A stretch of 64,000 nucleotides of DNA from Gigaspora rosea (taxonomy: Eukaryota > Glomeromycota > Glomeromycetes > Diversisporales > Gigasporaceae): contig QKWP01000244.1 of the NCBI GenBank assembly GCA_003550325.1, forward strand, positions 265,910-329,909. The letters run 5' to 3'. The notes beneath the pieces are model-generated. The model ran no database searches, was not told the origin of the DNA, and saw only the letters and a list, made by a program, of their open reading frames with translations. The position numbers were made by a program, and so were the translations under genes. Position 1 is the stretch's first letter. Each line of letters begins with the position of its first letter. This document shows, piece by piece, positions 24,604-37,156 of the stretch.

Positions 24604-26376
24604 ATGAGTCGACAATATCAACATTACTATACCCTTATTCGATGGAAAAACAATAAAAAATCACTAGAATACATGCAGAACTAGTTATTGGTGAAGGAGA
24701 TCAGGTAGTATCACTATGCACAATTGATCGCTGGATTGCTGCATTTAAAGCTGGTGATGAGAATGTTGAAGATAAGCCTCGTTCTGGGCATCCTCGCGAA
24801 GTCTCCACCCCAGAACTTATTGCTAAAGTTAAAGAATTGGTCTCTGATGACCCTCATACAGGGACGATGATTTTTTGTGATGGAATAACATAAATTTTGC
24901 GGCGGGATAAGGTAAATTTTGTGATTTTTTGTGATCAATTTGAAACGATTTTGTGCAATTTTGTGCAATCTAAAGTAAATTTTGTGATTTGTTGTGGATT
25001 AATTTGAAGCGATTTTGAGAGTTAATTTGAATTTTATAAAATTTTGCGATGACGAATAAAATATTTTTTATTTGTACTGTAAAAAGCTCTATATAAAGAA
25101 TAAAAAAGCTATTGCTATATAAAATATATAAAAATCCTCAAAGTTCTATATAAAAAATTTCGATAATGATAATAATTCAATCCCAGTTAAAATACATCAT
25201 AGATAATTGTATAGGTCGGCATTTAGCCCTACTAGTAAGTAAGTTATATAGCAAAATTATTAGCTGGGCACTTTTCACTTAGTGAATAGCTACAATTTTA
25301 TTAGTAAAATTTTTAATAATCCTGGGCAAAATTTAGCCCTACCAACCAGGATTCTGATGCATTCCGACTAGGAATTTCAGAGACCTTCCATGAAATTATG
25401 TAAAAACATGCCAATCTATTGAATTTTGTGAAATTTTGTGGCGGAACTATGCGAAAACATGCCAATTTATCGAATTTTGTAAAATTTTGTGATGGAACTA
25501 CACAAATTTTGTGATTTTTACAAAATTTTGTAATTTTTGTGATATTTTGTAAAACTCAATATATCATCGTCCCTGCCCTCATATTACTACTAGAGGATTG
25601 TTAGACCTTGTAGGTATTTCCCATGAAAGAGTTAATTATATTCTTAATGAAAAGCTTAATATGAAAAAAATCTGTGCAAAATGGGTTTCGTATAAGTTAA
25701 GTGAAAAAAATAAGCAAGTCCGTATTAGAATTTCTAAAGAAATTTTAGAAATTCTAAAAGGTGGTTATTGAAATATAATTACGGGTGACAAAACTTGGAT
25801 GTATTTTTTTACTGTTTCAAGCAAAGAAGATAATAAAAATGGGTCGAATCTGGAGAAAATAGGCCACAAATTGTCAGAACACCTAAAAATAGTAGAAAAC
25901 GTATATTTTGTATGTTCTTTGCTGCAGATGGTATAGTAGCTAGTAAAGTAGTTTCTGAAGGTTCTACCGTCAATAGTAGGTTCTATGTTAATGACATATT
26001 ACCTAAGGTATTCAATAATTTTATGAAAAAAAGAGATAGATATACTGTAAGAGATGTCCTATTGCATCACCACGATAATGCTACGCCACATGGGCAAAGA
26101 TTGTTACTAGCTATTTAAAAAAAACAACGTGTTGAATTAGTGCCCCATCCTCCCTACAGTCCAGACCTAGCACTGTGTGACTTTTATCTGTTTCCAAAAA
26201 TTAAAAAAGAATTGTCGGGTTGGCGTTTTGAACAGGTTGAAAATCTTGCAAGGGCTGTAAAATCAATCACTGATAGTATTAATATGGATGAATATAACAA
26301 GTGTTTCCAAAATTGGCAAATCCGGCTTAAATCCTGTATAGATCTTCATGGAGAGTATATCGAGGGAATACATTGA
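24604..26376 (+). pseudogene. Mariner transposase pseudogene (D34D)
   Basis: The reading continues as MSRQYQHYY, then after a frameshift near 24655 as a helix-turn-helix-like region (TIDRWIAAFKAGDENVEDKP, RSGHPREV). It resumes after the inserted element with HITTRGLLDLVGISHERVNY, GDKTWMYFF (first D), HHDNATPHGQRLL (second D) and PPYSPDLALCDFYLF (third D, 34 residues after the second). A TGA near 25769 and a TAA near 26116 interrupt it, besides the insertion. The catalytic aspartates survive but the gene cannot make a full protein. Confidence 0.9.
24859..25575. mobile_element. hAT-type non-autonomous element nested in the mariner
   Basis: It begins CAGGGACGATGAT and ends ATCATCGTCCCTG. It is flanked by a perfect 8-bp duplication, CCCTCATA (24851-24858 and 25576-25583). 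Removing it restores the mariner reading frame. The 8-bp duplication and CAGGG end are typical of hAT elements. The interior repeats TTTTGTGA-type words and has no transposase. Confidence 0.9.
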
Positions 26377-26449
26377 TTAGTTTTTTAAATGTATTGTCAA
26401 ATTTTTAAAATAAATACTTACTGACAAGACTTATCATCCAACCTACATA

Positions 26450-27580
26450 TATTGTTAAAATTTTTTTCAATTATTTAAATTCTTCTCACCTTCTGTTAAA
26501 TATAATAAATCTATCAAATATTTGACTTAATAATTTCTTTTAAAGATATAATAGGTTTATATCTACTTTTATTTTTCTAAAAACTTATTTGTAAAGGACC
26601 CCAAATATCTCTCATATAGACCATAACTGGATTTTGGCCAATTTTAATTTAAATAACAAACCTATATTTACTTAAATAATTTCTAATCCAGTAATTAGAA
26701 TTGAGTGAACATTTTTTGTTTGATGCGCTTCACTGAGAGCTTTATTTTTTTAAAAAAAGTTCATTCAATTTGAACTACTGGATGCCAAAATAATTACCAA
26801 AAACAGTTTTTTTGCTTTTCAAAATTTGGAGGTTTTGCTAAAATATGTAATATATACCCTTTGTACTAGATACCCGTGGTTCTATTTGTTAAATATATTA
26901 ATAGTATAGTTTGGATCAGAGTTGGCAAATAACTTTTAAATGACATAAATAATATTGTAATATTATTATTTGTTACTTTGTCATTTAAAAGTTAAATGAC
27001 AAATGACAAAAATTAGTTTATATTTAAAAATGCAAAGATTCTGTGATTATTAAGGTTTTGTATTGCTTTAGGCAGTTTAGAATTGGTCAAATTCTAAAAC
27101 ACTCAAAGTTTTAATATATTATTTTAAATAACAAAAACAACAAATGATCTATATTATTTGTTACTAATTTGTTATTTGTTATGAAAATTTTAAATAACCT
27201 TATTATTTGCTATCCCTGATTAAATTAATTTTTTCGAATTCATCTATATCATAAAGCATTGCCAGAAATTTTATATCTTTAAAATTTGCTATGTTTCCAT
27301 AATATTGAATTTTACTTATATTCTAAATATGTAGGTTTTTGATCAGCTTTTATAGCACCTTCTCTTGTATAGTATATTGAAATACAATTTTTAAAGTATT
27401 TATTATTATTGTAATTTTGTGAATTAATTAACCCAATTTGTGATTTATTTAAAGTTTTATGAAAAAGTAACCAACTACAACCTTGTAGTAGTCTGAATAT
27501 ACTTATTTTAAAAAATATCTCTTCTGCTCAAACAAATGGCTATTATGATCTTTGTATTGGTTTATTTTTAAAAAATAATC
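26450..27580. other. AT-rich region with small foldbacks
   Basis: No gene. A small foldback at about 26688-26790 has arms CCAGTAATTAGAATTGAGTG and a near complement. A possible hAT-like unit at about 26926-27222 has ends CAGAGTTGGCAAATAA and TTATTTGCTATCCCTG, but its flanks do not form an 8-bp duplication. Confidence 0.4.
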
Positions 27581-27782
27581 TAAAAAGTGCACTTATGCAC
27601 TCTGTGCCAGTGCTCTCTAATGTACTAGTAATAATTTCGGATTAAGTTGTGTTAGGGTTAGGGTTAAGATTAATACAAAATTATAAGAGAACCATTTTTT
27701 GTTAAAGTGCATTAGGTGTTATTTTAATAAAATTTTAAGATATAAAAATAGAGGCTACAAAGTGCACAGTGCACTTTTTAGT
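27581..27782. repeat. MITE with AAAAAGTGCAC ends
   Basis: The inverted ends CTAAAAAGTGCAC and GTGCACTTTTTAG flank about 200 bp with a short TTAGGGTTAGGGTTA motif inside. The motif is too short to be a telomere. Confidence 0.6.
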
Positions 27783-28119
27783 AAAATATTTTTAATTATT
27801 ATATCCTTTTTCTATACTTGCATTAATTCAGTATTAATTTAATCTTCTCTTATAATTCTATTGTATCATGTTTGAATAGAATAGATTTATATATTGGCTC
27901 TTGGGATTTTGCTGTAATTTTTTCTATATATACTATTAATATGATTCTTATTTTTAATTCTTTTTTTAATTTTTTTTAATAATAATTCTTTTTTGTATAT
28001 ATTTACTATCTTTTCTTCAATTGATTCAAAAAAAGCCAGTGGTTTATTCTTAGCATAATACTCTTCTAGAACCAATACATAATAATCAAATATTTTACTT
28101 ATATTAAAATTATCTATAT
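27783..28119. other. AT-rich spacer
   Basis: Nothing recognised. The minus-strand frame near 27887-28075 is Lys/Ile-rich and probably chance. Confidence 0.4.
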
Positions 28120-28468
28120 CATATGGGGTGTCTTCAATTAAAAGGGCCCATTTTTACATTTTTTTGAAAAATGAGTTTTCGTTAGATTCATATAAATTTT
28201 GACATGATTGACTTTTTTCAATTATAAATGAAAGTCGATTTACATAATAAAAAATCAAGATAATGTAAAAAAAAAAAATGATATGAGGCTGCGTAGAGCC
28301 AACATGTCATGAGTTTACCGATAGTCACCTGCCGTCTTTAACCAATCAATATCGTGAAATTTGATTGATCCCGGATCAGTCCGGAAATCAAAACAAATAA
28401 TTAAACTCAAATATCTCAAAATAAAATATATGTAAAAATGGGCCCTTTTAATTGAAGACATCCCATAT
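28120..28468. repeat. MITE with GTCTTCAATTAAAAGGGCCC ends
   Basis: Long inverted ends of at least 35 bp (GTGTCTTCAATTAAAAGGGC at the left, its complement at the right) bound about 350 bp of non-coding sequence. Confidence 0.75.
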
Positions 28469-29449
28469 TTGGATTATTTGGTTAACTATCTTTATCTTCA
28501 TTATTATTTTCTATTAAATTATACTATTTTTTATTTGTTTTAGATATAGGCTTTGATTTAATTGTTTTTTTGTTATTTTAAACTTTGCTAACTATTTAAT
28601 TAAGGGTACTACCAGGAATCAGCTAATTTAATTTTGGCCAAAATTTTAACACCTTCTCTTTTAGTCAGGTCTTTATATTAAATGTTCACTTTTCTGACCC
28701 CTTTTCTAGAGAATTGGCTAATTTTTGGCCCTCTTTTAATTTATCTAATATTAAAATAATTTCTTTTTTGCTCTATATAAGTTTGTTACTAAAACATGAT
28801 CTAGCTTTTATATATAAAATATCTTTAGTTAAGAGGTTTACTACTGTCACATTTTGCTTGTTCAGTTAGAGCATTAGTAGCAGATATAAGAATAGAGTTC
28901 TAAAAATACAAAAAATAAATCTAGTGAGTTAGAACTAACTATATATATTTTGCTAAGATTTTGGTAATATTAGTAAAATTGATCAATAGTACAAATAATT
29001 AGAGATTTAAATAAACAATCTTCTAGCAGATTGCAAATATAGCTTCTAACAATAATATAGATTTTCTATTCAAAATCTTTTTTGATTTGTTCATATTTAA
29101 AATATTCAAAGTTCCAAAATTAATCAAAGCTTGTTCAAGTTTTAATAATTATATATTTGTTTTTAGATGCTAAATACAATTTAGTTAAAATTAAAATAGA
29201 TTATTTTACTAAATTACTATCTACAATTGTTTATATACATTACTAGCTTCTAGTATAGAACCTTTAGATAAACTATTTAAAATAAACAATCAAAAGTTGT
29301 ATATGTAACTAGTTGTACTTTTATCTACACAGAACTTTTGAAATTAACTAATAAAAATTCTAGTCTACAAAACAGGTTCTTTTTTTTTTTAAAAAAAAAT
29401 ATCTATAGTACTTATTATAATATTTTTTTTTATGTTCAACGATCTTGCT
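28469..29449. other. AT-rich decayed DNA
   Basis: No gene or repeat boundary could be supported. Confidence 0.4.
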
Positions 29450-30480
29450 TCTTTTTATTATTTGAGAAAGGGTAATACAATGCTTCCACTGATTACTTTT
29501 AAAACTCTATCAAAAAGAAACTCTCCAAGTACTAGGTACCCAAAGCGATTCGCCATAACAACCTTTCGTCTCAAGTCGGAGCCCGAACTTGCTCGAACTT
29601 TTGTACAATGACGCCCAACTATCACTGACACCAGTGTTGTATGCCATATCAAGACCGTTTTTTTTCTTTCCTTTAAATTTTTCTTTTTTCACAAAGGACA
29701 TGAAAAAGGTGGAAAGTATAAACAGACAAAATAGAAAACGAATACAAAAAGAAAGTAAAAAAAAGGGAAAAACAAAAAACAAAAGAAAAGAAAAGAAAAC
29801 GATGAAAAGAAAAAACAAAAGAGAGAAGAAAAACAAATTTAGATAATAGTATAATCGAAGCCTATACTACACTCATAAAAATTACACAGTATTAACTAAG
29901 ATCTCATTACTGTATCTAAAGTAAAACCATAAGGAAAAAACTAAACTAAGAGGTTGAGATATGCCAATCAAAACTTTTCTAAAAATCCTCTATAGACGTC
30001 TGTCAATCATTGCGATACACGTGAACACGTCAGCAGCTTGTGTTGTGTTTTCTCATGACTTCTCGTGACTTGCGTTTCCATTTTCAGATGGGTAAACAAT
30101 GTCAATCTTTTGGAGGAAGTATGCCAAAATACCCACTTTTTGGTAAAAATTTTGTGAAAAGCCGTGTGGGAGGCTGGAAAACCAACGTAGAGAGAGTGTG
30201 GGAGTTTGCAAAGTATAGAATAGTATAGAAAACCAGGAGCTTGCTTCCACTAATGCTTCTACAAGGTCTTGACATGTACTTCCGGTATTTACCAACTACT
30301 TGTTCGATAGTTCTGTAGACTTTCACCAGAGAGCCAAAAACCCAAAGAGAGTTCTTTTTCAACTCTATTTCAGTTCTCCAAATAATCCGAAGACTCATCA
30401 AGCTTAAGACTACTAGTCCTAGTTGCTACAAGAGAAGTTTTGTATATTATTTTCTATACTAACTAAACACTTGGTTGCAG
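29450..30480. repeat. Dispersed repeat, shared with 63.7-64 kb
   Basis: A less AT-rich stretch. The segment at about 30095-30240 (ATCTTTTGGAGG, CCCACTTTTTGG, GTATAGAATAGTATAGA) recurs in the same order at about 63815-63965. An A/G-rich tract at 29700-29840 gives a spurious Lys-rich frame. No protein domain is seen. It could be a SINE or the tail of a LINE, but the type is unresolved. Confidence 0.5.
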
Positions 30481-30634
30481 GTCCGTTCGGTGATTGTTGG
30501 TTTGAGGGATCGTTGGAAAGAGTGACTTATTATAATATTAAAACTTAAACTATTTATTTAACTTAAATATATTAAAGTAGCTTATAAGATATATCTATTG
30601 TATTATTTATATTTTGTATAATTTTACTTCTATA

Positions 30635-31174
30635 GTATACCAAGTCACTTCTTATCAAAAATTACATATATTTTAATAAATCTATAATATCTTAAGTTTT
30701 AAATTTTTTTAAAAAATCTAATCAATAAAAACTATTGTTTTTTATTATTACTATCCAAATCTGAAATTGTCAGTTAGAATTTTTAAAAAAGTTTATAAAT
30801 TAAAGCAGGACCCAAAATATATATTGATAGATCAGGTTTATTATAAAATTACTAAAATAAAAAGATTTGCAGAAAACCCTCAAAAATAAGCAAAAATTAC
30901 TATAAATAGAAAGATTTGCATAAAAAACCAAAAATAAGTAAACTAATACCTGACCTATTTATGTATATTTCGGGGTCCTACTGTATTAAAGTTATAAGTG
31001 TTTAAAGCTATTATATTTATGTTTTCAAAATTTTGGCATTAATATAAAAAATTTAAAAAAATTTTTTTATAATTTTTTTTAATCAAAATTAGTATATAAC
31101 GCATTCTGATTGGCTAAAAAGCATTTATATATACCCAAATTTGGCACATTTGATGTGAAGTGACTTGGTGCACC
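30635..31174. repeat. MITE with ACCAAGTCACTTC ends
   Basis: The ends GTATACCAAGTCACTTCTTA and the complement TGAAGTGACTTGGTGCAC bound about 540 bp. The interior has a mirrored TAAAAAGATTTGCAGAAAAC/ATAGAAAGATTTGCATAAAA direct repeat. Non-coding. Confidence 0.65.
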
Positions 31175-32632
31175 ATAGATAGTGCTTTTATAGAAAAAAA
31201 GCCTAATGGTTTTATTATTAAATTAAATAAAGCTTGTAACTTCTAGACCTACTATATAAAAATACAATATTTCAAAAAATTTTTTTTGATAAGAGAGTAC
31301 CTATAAATAATATTAATTACTTTTTTATAATACCTTATAACTTTCTTTTTAAATATGCTAAAAAGAGGTTGTCTATAAATAATATTATCTAACCTCTTAT
31401 AAGATCCTATGATTTGAAAAGATAATAAAAAAAATTAATCTATTATAGTGATATTTCAGTTACTATTGTTATTAAAGCTAATTAGTATTTACTAAAAGAA
31501 CTAATTAAGAATGCTCTATATTAATTTTTTCAATTATCTAACTTTAATTTCAAGAATATTTTCAAGCATCTTTATATATGTAGGTCTTTCTAATAATTGA
31601 AGTAGTGCACAAATTATGTGATATAATTTTAGTTGTTCTTCATCGGGAAATTTTTTTTATATATATAGTTCTTTTGTTCTTCACCGGGAAATTTTTTTAG
31701 TGTACCGATTTGCAAAAAAATTAAATAATTAATAGTCTAAATTTACTTTTAAGATTCAAGTGCTATATCTGATATATATATTAAATTACTGATTAGTAAA
31801 ACAATTATAGGTTTAGATTTACTACTAAGATATTTAAAAAATAAAAATAAAGTACAATATCAAAATTCAATAAATAAATAAAATAAAAAATAGTTATCTA
31901 TTTTATTAAAATATTTAAAATTTACATGTATAAACTAGCAAAATTATTAATATATAAATATAAAAATAATATATTAAAGGTATATATTTATTTTACGGTA
32001 AGAATTACAAGATTTATTTATTTAAAATCCACACAATTACTATATATGCTATAGAAATTCTACTCATAGAATAATTTTTTTACTAATATTAATGTTTATG
32101 TTATGTTTATTATTATATACATTCTTAACGTTCACATGATAAGTATCTATTAAAAACTTATAGATAATAATATATGTACTAAAACTATATAGATATAATT
32201 TAAATATACATATAATAAAAGAATATAGGAAAAATATATTGTAAAGAGTGTATAAATGAATATTCTACTAAAATTTATGTACGTCTAACTAAAAAAGACA
32301 AAATAACCACATATTATACAGAGAAAATAAGTAAGAAATGAAATTAAAATTTGTGAAAGTTATAAAACGAAAAGAGAACACATCGTTTTCATGCAGAGAC
32401 TTCAAACATAATTTATTTCTCGAGGTCATGTGTAGGGAAAAAGAAGATTAAATTGTAAAAAAAAAAAAGAGTTTTTAGCCAAGAAATGTTTTTAAAGAAT
32501 CACTACTACTGTATTTACAAACTAATGTATATTTTCTTTTTTTTATGCATATGAGTTTGTATGTAAATGTGAATGTGAAACTAGTATACTGTATAAACTT
32601 AAATTTCATAATTTTTAAAAAAGATGTTGAAA
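31175..32632. other. AT-rich spacer, no gene seen
   Basis: It contains a direct repeat of TTCTTCATCGGGAAATTTTT near 31637 and 31677 and otherwise nothing that can be supported. The 3' flank of the small gene on the minus strand lies at its right edge. Confidence 0.4.
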
Positions 32633-33122
32633 TTACACCTTAAGCATTATTCTTTCAAGTCTTTCGATGTTTTCTTCCATTTCCTTAATATTGTGAACAA
32701 CAGTTTGATAAATAATTTCTAATTCATCTTCAGCCATACTGATGCCAAAATCACTATTATTTAGGCCTGCAGTGTGTATATCAAGTTTATGAATTACTTT
32801 TTCAAGATAATCAACACCCGTAAACATCCTTTCAACTATAAAATATATTTAGAAAAAAGTGGTTAGATTTTTTTTTCAAAAATTTCATGTGATAACAAAA
32901 AAAAAAAAGATTTGGGAAGGAATTCTTGAGTTTGAAAAATAGAAAACATTTACTTTCTCCTTCCAATACATTATGGATTTGCTCATTAAGAACGTTCGAA
33001 TATAAATCTATTGAAAGAGAATATAATTTCTGACGTATCTGACAAGGCACGTTCGAAGAATTGACACAACGATTATTTATAAAGTAAGTTCGTTGAAATT
33101 TTTCCAAGTTATAGGTAGTCAT
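32633..33122 (-). CDS. Small two-exon coiled-coil protein, function unknown
   Basis: Exon 1 (33122-32954, ATG at 33122) joins exon 2 (32835-32633) in phase across a 118-nt intron with GTAAATGT donor and TTTTATAG acceptor. The product is about 123 residues. It opens MTTYNLEKFQRTYFINN, reads through the junction as LEGEIERMFTGVDYLEKVIH and ends in a helical, probably coiled-coil tail, IKEMEENIERLERIMLKV. Exon 2 is acidic and helical. No signal peptide or membrane segment is seen. The intact splice sites and clean frame argue for a real host gene. Its size and helical character resemble small subunits of larger complexes (mediator, kinetochore or BLOC-type), but I cannot assign one. Confidence 0.75.
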
Positions 33123-35646
33123 ATCAGGGGATATATCAGAGTAGGTTGTGTGTATAATTGTATTAATGAAAGAAGGCTAAAATTGAGTTGTTTACGATTA
33201 TTTTATTATATACAATTGAAAATGCGATTAAAAAATAATGATTAATTCCTTTACCATGATGATCAATTTTGAGGATAAAAAGGAAGATACGTCAAGAAGA
33301 AAGGATCAGGAGTTAATGATCAAATTTGATACTTTTGAATTGAAAGAATGGAAATTAATTTTACTAATTTTACATCAAATTAATATTTCATGAAAGGGTC
33401 TTTAAATAAACGCGTCTATATACTCACGTTTATCTCAAATAAGTAAGTTGAAAAAAAAAAAATCTTTATTTGAATTAATTGTGAGTGTGAAAAAAATATC
33501 AAAAAATTTTTTAAAACGAGTTGTTGAAGCTTTTTCTACACTGTGATACGTATAATGCACGTGTCACGTATCTAATATTTTTAGTCACAGCAGAAATTTG
33601 CATGATCTAAAATTAAAAAAAAAAGAATGCTTATCAAGGTAACTTTTATAGAATCTTTAGAAATAGGTAAGAAATCTTTACACGATTGGTCGTGTAATTT
33701 AGGAAAAAAAAAAAAAAATACAATAATATAAATGGATTTAACTTTTAAATCAATCGCATTTTATTCAAATGCTTTGTCACTCCTAACGAAATTAGTTGAA
33801 TAAGTGTATAACCAAACGAGTTACACGAAAGTAAAAATCCTTACATATCATTAATACGTATTACATAACCTAAAAATTTCAGATTTTTTTTTTTATGAAT
33901 TGTGAATGATTTTATGATAAACAACACAACCACAAATAGTAAACTTTCCGGAATGATCAATGCGCTAACACTCGAAAAATGACAGTAAACGTTCCTCTAT
34001 GATGCACTTTTTTGATAATCGAAATAAAATTTAAGATATAGAAGATAAATTGGCGTATTAACATAACGCCAATGAAACCTTTTATGCACTAACTATTTTT
34101 GCAGATATTCCTTGTTAAATTTCATATCATATGTGACTCTCTTATCTTCACGTCTGTAAGTTTAGGAAAGTTTGTTAGCAGTGTCACTATTTGAATCTTT
34201 TTGAATTTTTTTTTTAAACTTTGAATATTTTGACAATATTTACCCATATTTGTCAACTGCACGACGGTATTTTCTCCACAAACAACTATATTTAGTTTTC
34301 TGATACATACAAATAAATTCTGAATGAATTATAATAATCGGTATAAAACGCAATCATTATTGTGTAATACCTGATACTACAAAAAAATTTCCCGTGTTTT
34401 CTTTAATATTTCTCTATCTCTCCGGTTCTTTGAAATGATAGAATTTTATAGTTCTCATGATCATGTTGTACTCGATATCATATCTTTTTTAGAAAGTTGT
34501 TGTTACTATAAAACATAAACAAATTCGATTATTTCAGTATTTTTTGATTATCGTGAGACAAAAAATATATTATTTACAATGGTCATTTGTAATACTCTAA
34601 TGTAATGTCGTACGTACATTGATTTTAGGGAGTAACCACCACCACTTGTGTACTGTACGAACGTACGCACGTACTGTACGTAAGTTAACATAACTGATTA
34701 CGTGTGAAATTTCTATCACGTTATACGTCATTATAAGTCAGGAGGTTTTTAATGATTTCATAATGATAAATGTATGCCCAAATTTAAAAGAACTCCATAA
34801 AGATACGATACTGATAAATATGTATCATTATAATGCGTATATTTGCTCTATGACTAATTTATTTAATTTATTTAATTTTAATTATTTGGCACACAAATAA
34901 TGATAGATATAAAATACAAACTTTGTTTAATTGTAAAATATTATACAAACTTTGTATAATTGTAAAATACAAACTTTGTATAATTGTAAAATACAAACTT
35001 TATATAATTGTAAATACAAACTTCTTAAAAGTAATCTCTGTTTATTTATTTATGCTTATTTAAAAACATATTATGTAAAAATTTAAAAGAATTTTCTGTC
35101 TAGTGCACGGTGCATCTATTAATTAGGAATTAGATTATAATACGTACACGCGTGTTACGCGATAATGATAAATCTTGAAAACCTATTTTTGGCTGCGTGA
35201 AAACTTTCACGCTCTATTAAAAAGTTCTAGATTATAATGAGGGTTCCAAAAAAATACACATGCCGATTATGTATGCAAGATTGAGCCTAGCTTTATTGAT
35301 TGTTAAGATAAGTCTCAGAAAAAGTTGACTTTTTAGGAAATGAAGAAACATATCTTCTGGTGGCGCTAATATACTAATAGATGAAAATGGAAAGGTTACT
35401 TTCAAAGAATTGTGTATCAAAAGAATAAAAAAAGGCGATCTTTTATAAAATAAGTATATTGCTTAAAATATTAAAAATCTATATTAAGAGAGTTAGATAT
35501 TGATGCATACGAAAATCAGTTGATATTCGGACTCATTATCTGTTATAGTGAAGTACATAAAAATTTTTAAATTTTTCATTATATCGAGAGGATTTTTATA
35601 TAGACCGGCTTTGAATTTATCTTCACTATATTATAACAAGAGTTCA
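33123..35646. other. AT-rich intergenic region
   Basis: No supported gene. A (GTAC)-rich patch lies at about 34600-34690. A pogo-like decayed inverted repeat with TATAGTGAA/TTCACTATA words is present at about 35540-35660. Confidence 0.45.
34904..35025. repeat. Short tandem repeat, about 23-bp unit
   Basis: About five copies of ATACAAACTTTGTATAATTG plus a few bases, with small changes, follow one another. Confidence 0.8.
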
Positions 35647-35772
35647 CTATACGAGAGTGACTTGTAATAGTAATTGTTGAGGCTGAATAATAATTTGGTC
35701 TTCATCATCACTGGTATATAATATACCTAATTCTCTTGTCAATGCTCTATTGTCTGTACAGAAATGCCATAC
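35647..35772 (-). CDS. Possible terminal exon of an unknown gene
   Basis: Minus strand: a TTTTTGCAG acceptor is followed by 41 open codons, with segments VWHFCTDNRALTRELGILYT and SDDEDQIIIQPQQ, and then TAG. A possible preceding exon ends near 35875 at a GTAAGTAA donor. The gene cannot be extended further with confidence. Non-random composition suggests a real or recently captured exon. Function unknown. Confidence 0.35.
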   Translation of the reverse strand, partial: VWHFCTDNRALTRELGILYTSDDEDQIIIQPQQLLLQVTLV

Positions 35773-37156
35773 CTGCAAAAAAATAATAATAATAATAAAA
35801 ATTGTAAAATAAAAGCCAAAAAAAATATATATATATAATATAAATCTATTTTCCCATTATTACTTACTTTCATTCTTGAAATAATTGTACCGGTAATTCG
35901 TACTAATTTACTGCAATTTTATCATGAACTCTACCTGGATAGTGCCAATAATTTTTTATTGCATTTTGCTTCTCTTTCCATACCACCTACCCTTGTTCTT
36001 TTTATTTAATAATAACATATATTAGTTATTTAATAGCATGAATAACAACCAAAAAGGTTAGATAGAATCTCTCTTTTAATTGCATTAGAACAAGTCTTGT
36101 GAGGTCCTAAAGGTAGTTCATAGATATAAACTTTTCTATCTATCTACTTTCAATTCCATGCACATTAAATATAACAGTCCTCTCTGTATATTTCTTTTAA
36201 TTAATATTGCTTATCAACATATTGGGCAACCTTAACGTAATATGTTAGTTTTAGCTTATAATAATGAAGACAGTAAAAAAAAAAAATACTTATGAAACTT
36301 TTTTCCATTTTGCACTTGGATGTATATTTTTTTATTTTATTACAATTCTTGAAATTTAGCCAGAATGTTGTTAGATTTTGAAAGTTCAAAGATAGTATTA
36401 CAATTTGTAATAATTAAAAATATTTTTGGAGAGTTATCTAGAAAAAAAAATTATAATTATACATTTTACTCACTTTGATATCTCAATAGAACTTGCTGTT
36501 TCTTTTGAAGTTAGCTGTTTTTTAAAGTTGTATTTTTATATATAATTAATTTTATATATAATTAATTTAGAACAATACTTAAAACCTATTTAAAGAATAT
36601 TATAATTATTATTTTACTAACAGAGTCTTTTCTTTTGAGATTGAGCTATTAGTATTGTATAATAGTTTATAGCTAAAGGTATTTCTCAACTTTGTTATTA
36701 GATCTAAATTAGAAGTACATTTAGTACAAATTGAATATTATGCAACAAAATAAAATTAATTTAATAAAATAAATAATCTATATAATAAATTATACAATTA
36801 GTTTATAAACATATACCAAATTACCAAAAAAAAGATCAAAAAAGAGTCAAAAAAGATGATTTAACCAAGTACTTTATACTATGATCATGAATTGAAAATT
36901 ATTATAACTTGTGCCAATACTTTCTTAACATAAAATACTATGCAAATACAAGTTATTGTAGACTACCTTTGCATTCATTATGAAATTTTTTAAATAGATA
37001 CTAATCGATATATAATAATTAATCATTTTATATCGATTAAAAATTAATAAACTAAATAAAACTCAATATATATAAATATCATAATTAAATATAAATCATT
37101 ATACATCTGCTAATTGATTGTTATTGTATTTATTTAAATTAATAAATAATAATAGG
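35773..37156. other. AT-rich spacer
   Basis: Apart from a possible short upstream exon near 35875-35935 on the minus strand, nothing coding is supported. Confidence 0.4.

Larger units (their letters stand above)
24414..26447 (+). mobile_element. Mariner-type transposon, dead, interrupted by another element
   Basis: Perfect 20-bp terminal inverted repeats start TGTAGGTTGGATGATAAGTC at 24414 and end with the complement at 26447. They are flanked by TA target duplications at 24412-24413 and 26448-26449. The interior carries the broken transposase gene and a nested 717-bp element. TA duplication, TIR and D34D transposase identify the Tc1/mariner superfamily. Confidence 0.93.

Noticed and set aside
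26926..27222. hAT-like element with CAGAG/CCCTG ends
   Set aside because: The ends look right but the flanking eight bases (GTTTGGAT and ATTAAATT) do not match, so the borders are not proven.
27581..27782. TTAGGGTTAGGG as an interstitial telomere
   Set aside because: Only about two and a half repeats, inside a MITE. Similar CCTAACCCTAA words occur in other MITEs here.
29589..29846. Lys/Arg-rich 85-codon frame and a Phe-rich frame on the other strand
   Set aside because: Both are generated by a purine-rich low-complexity tract.
30040..30401. Overlapping frames on both strands
   Set aside because: They lie in a dispersed repeat that recurs at 63.8 kb in a different frame context. No protein domain seen.
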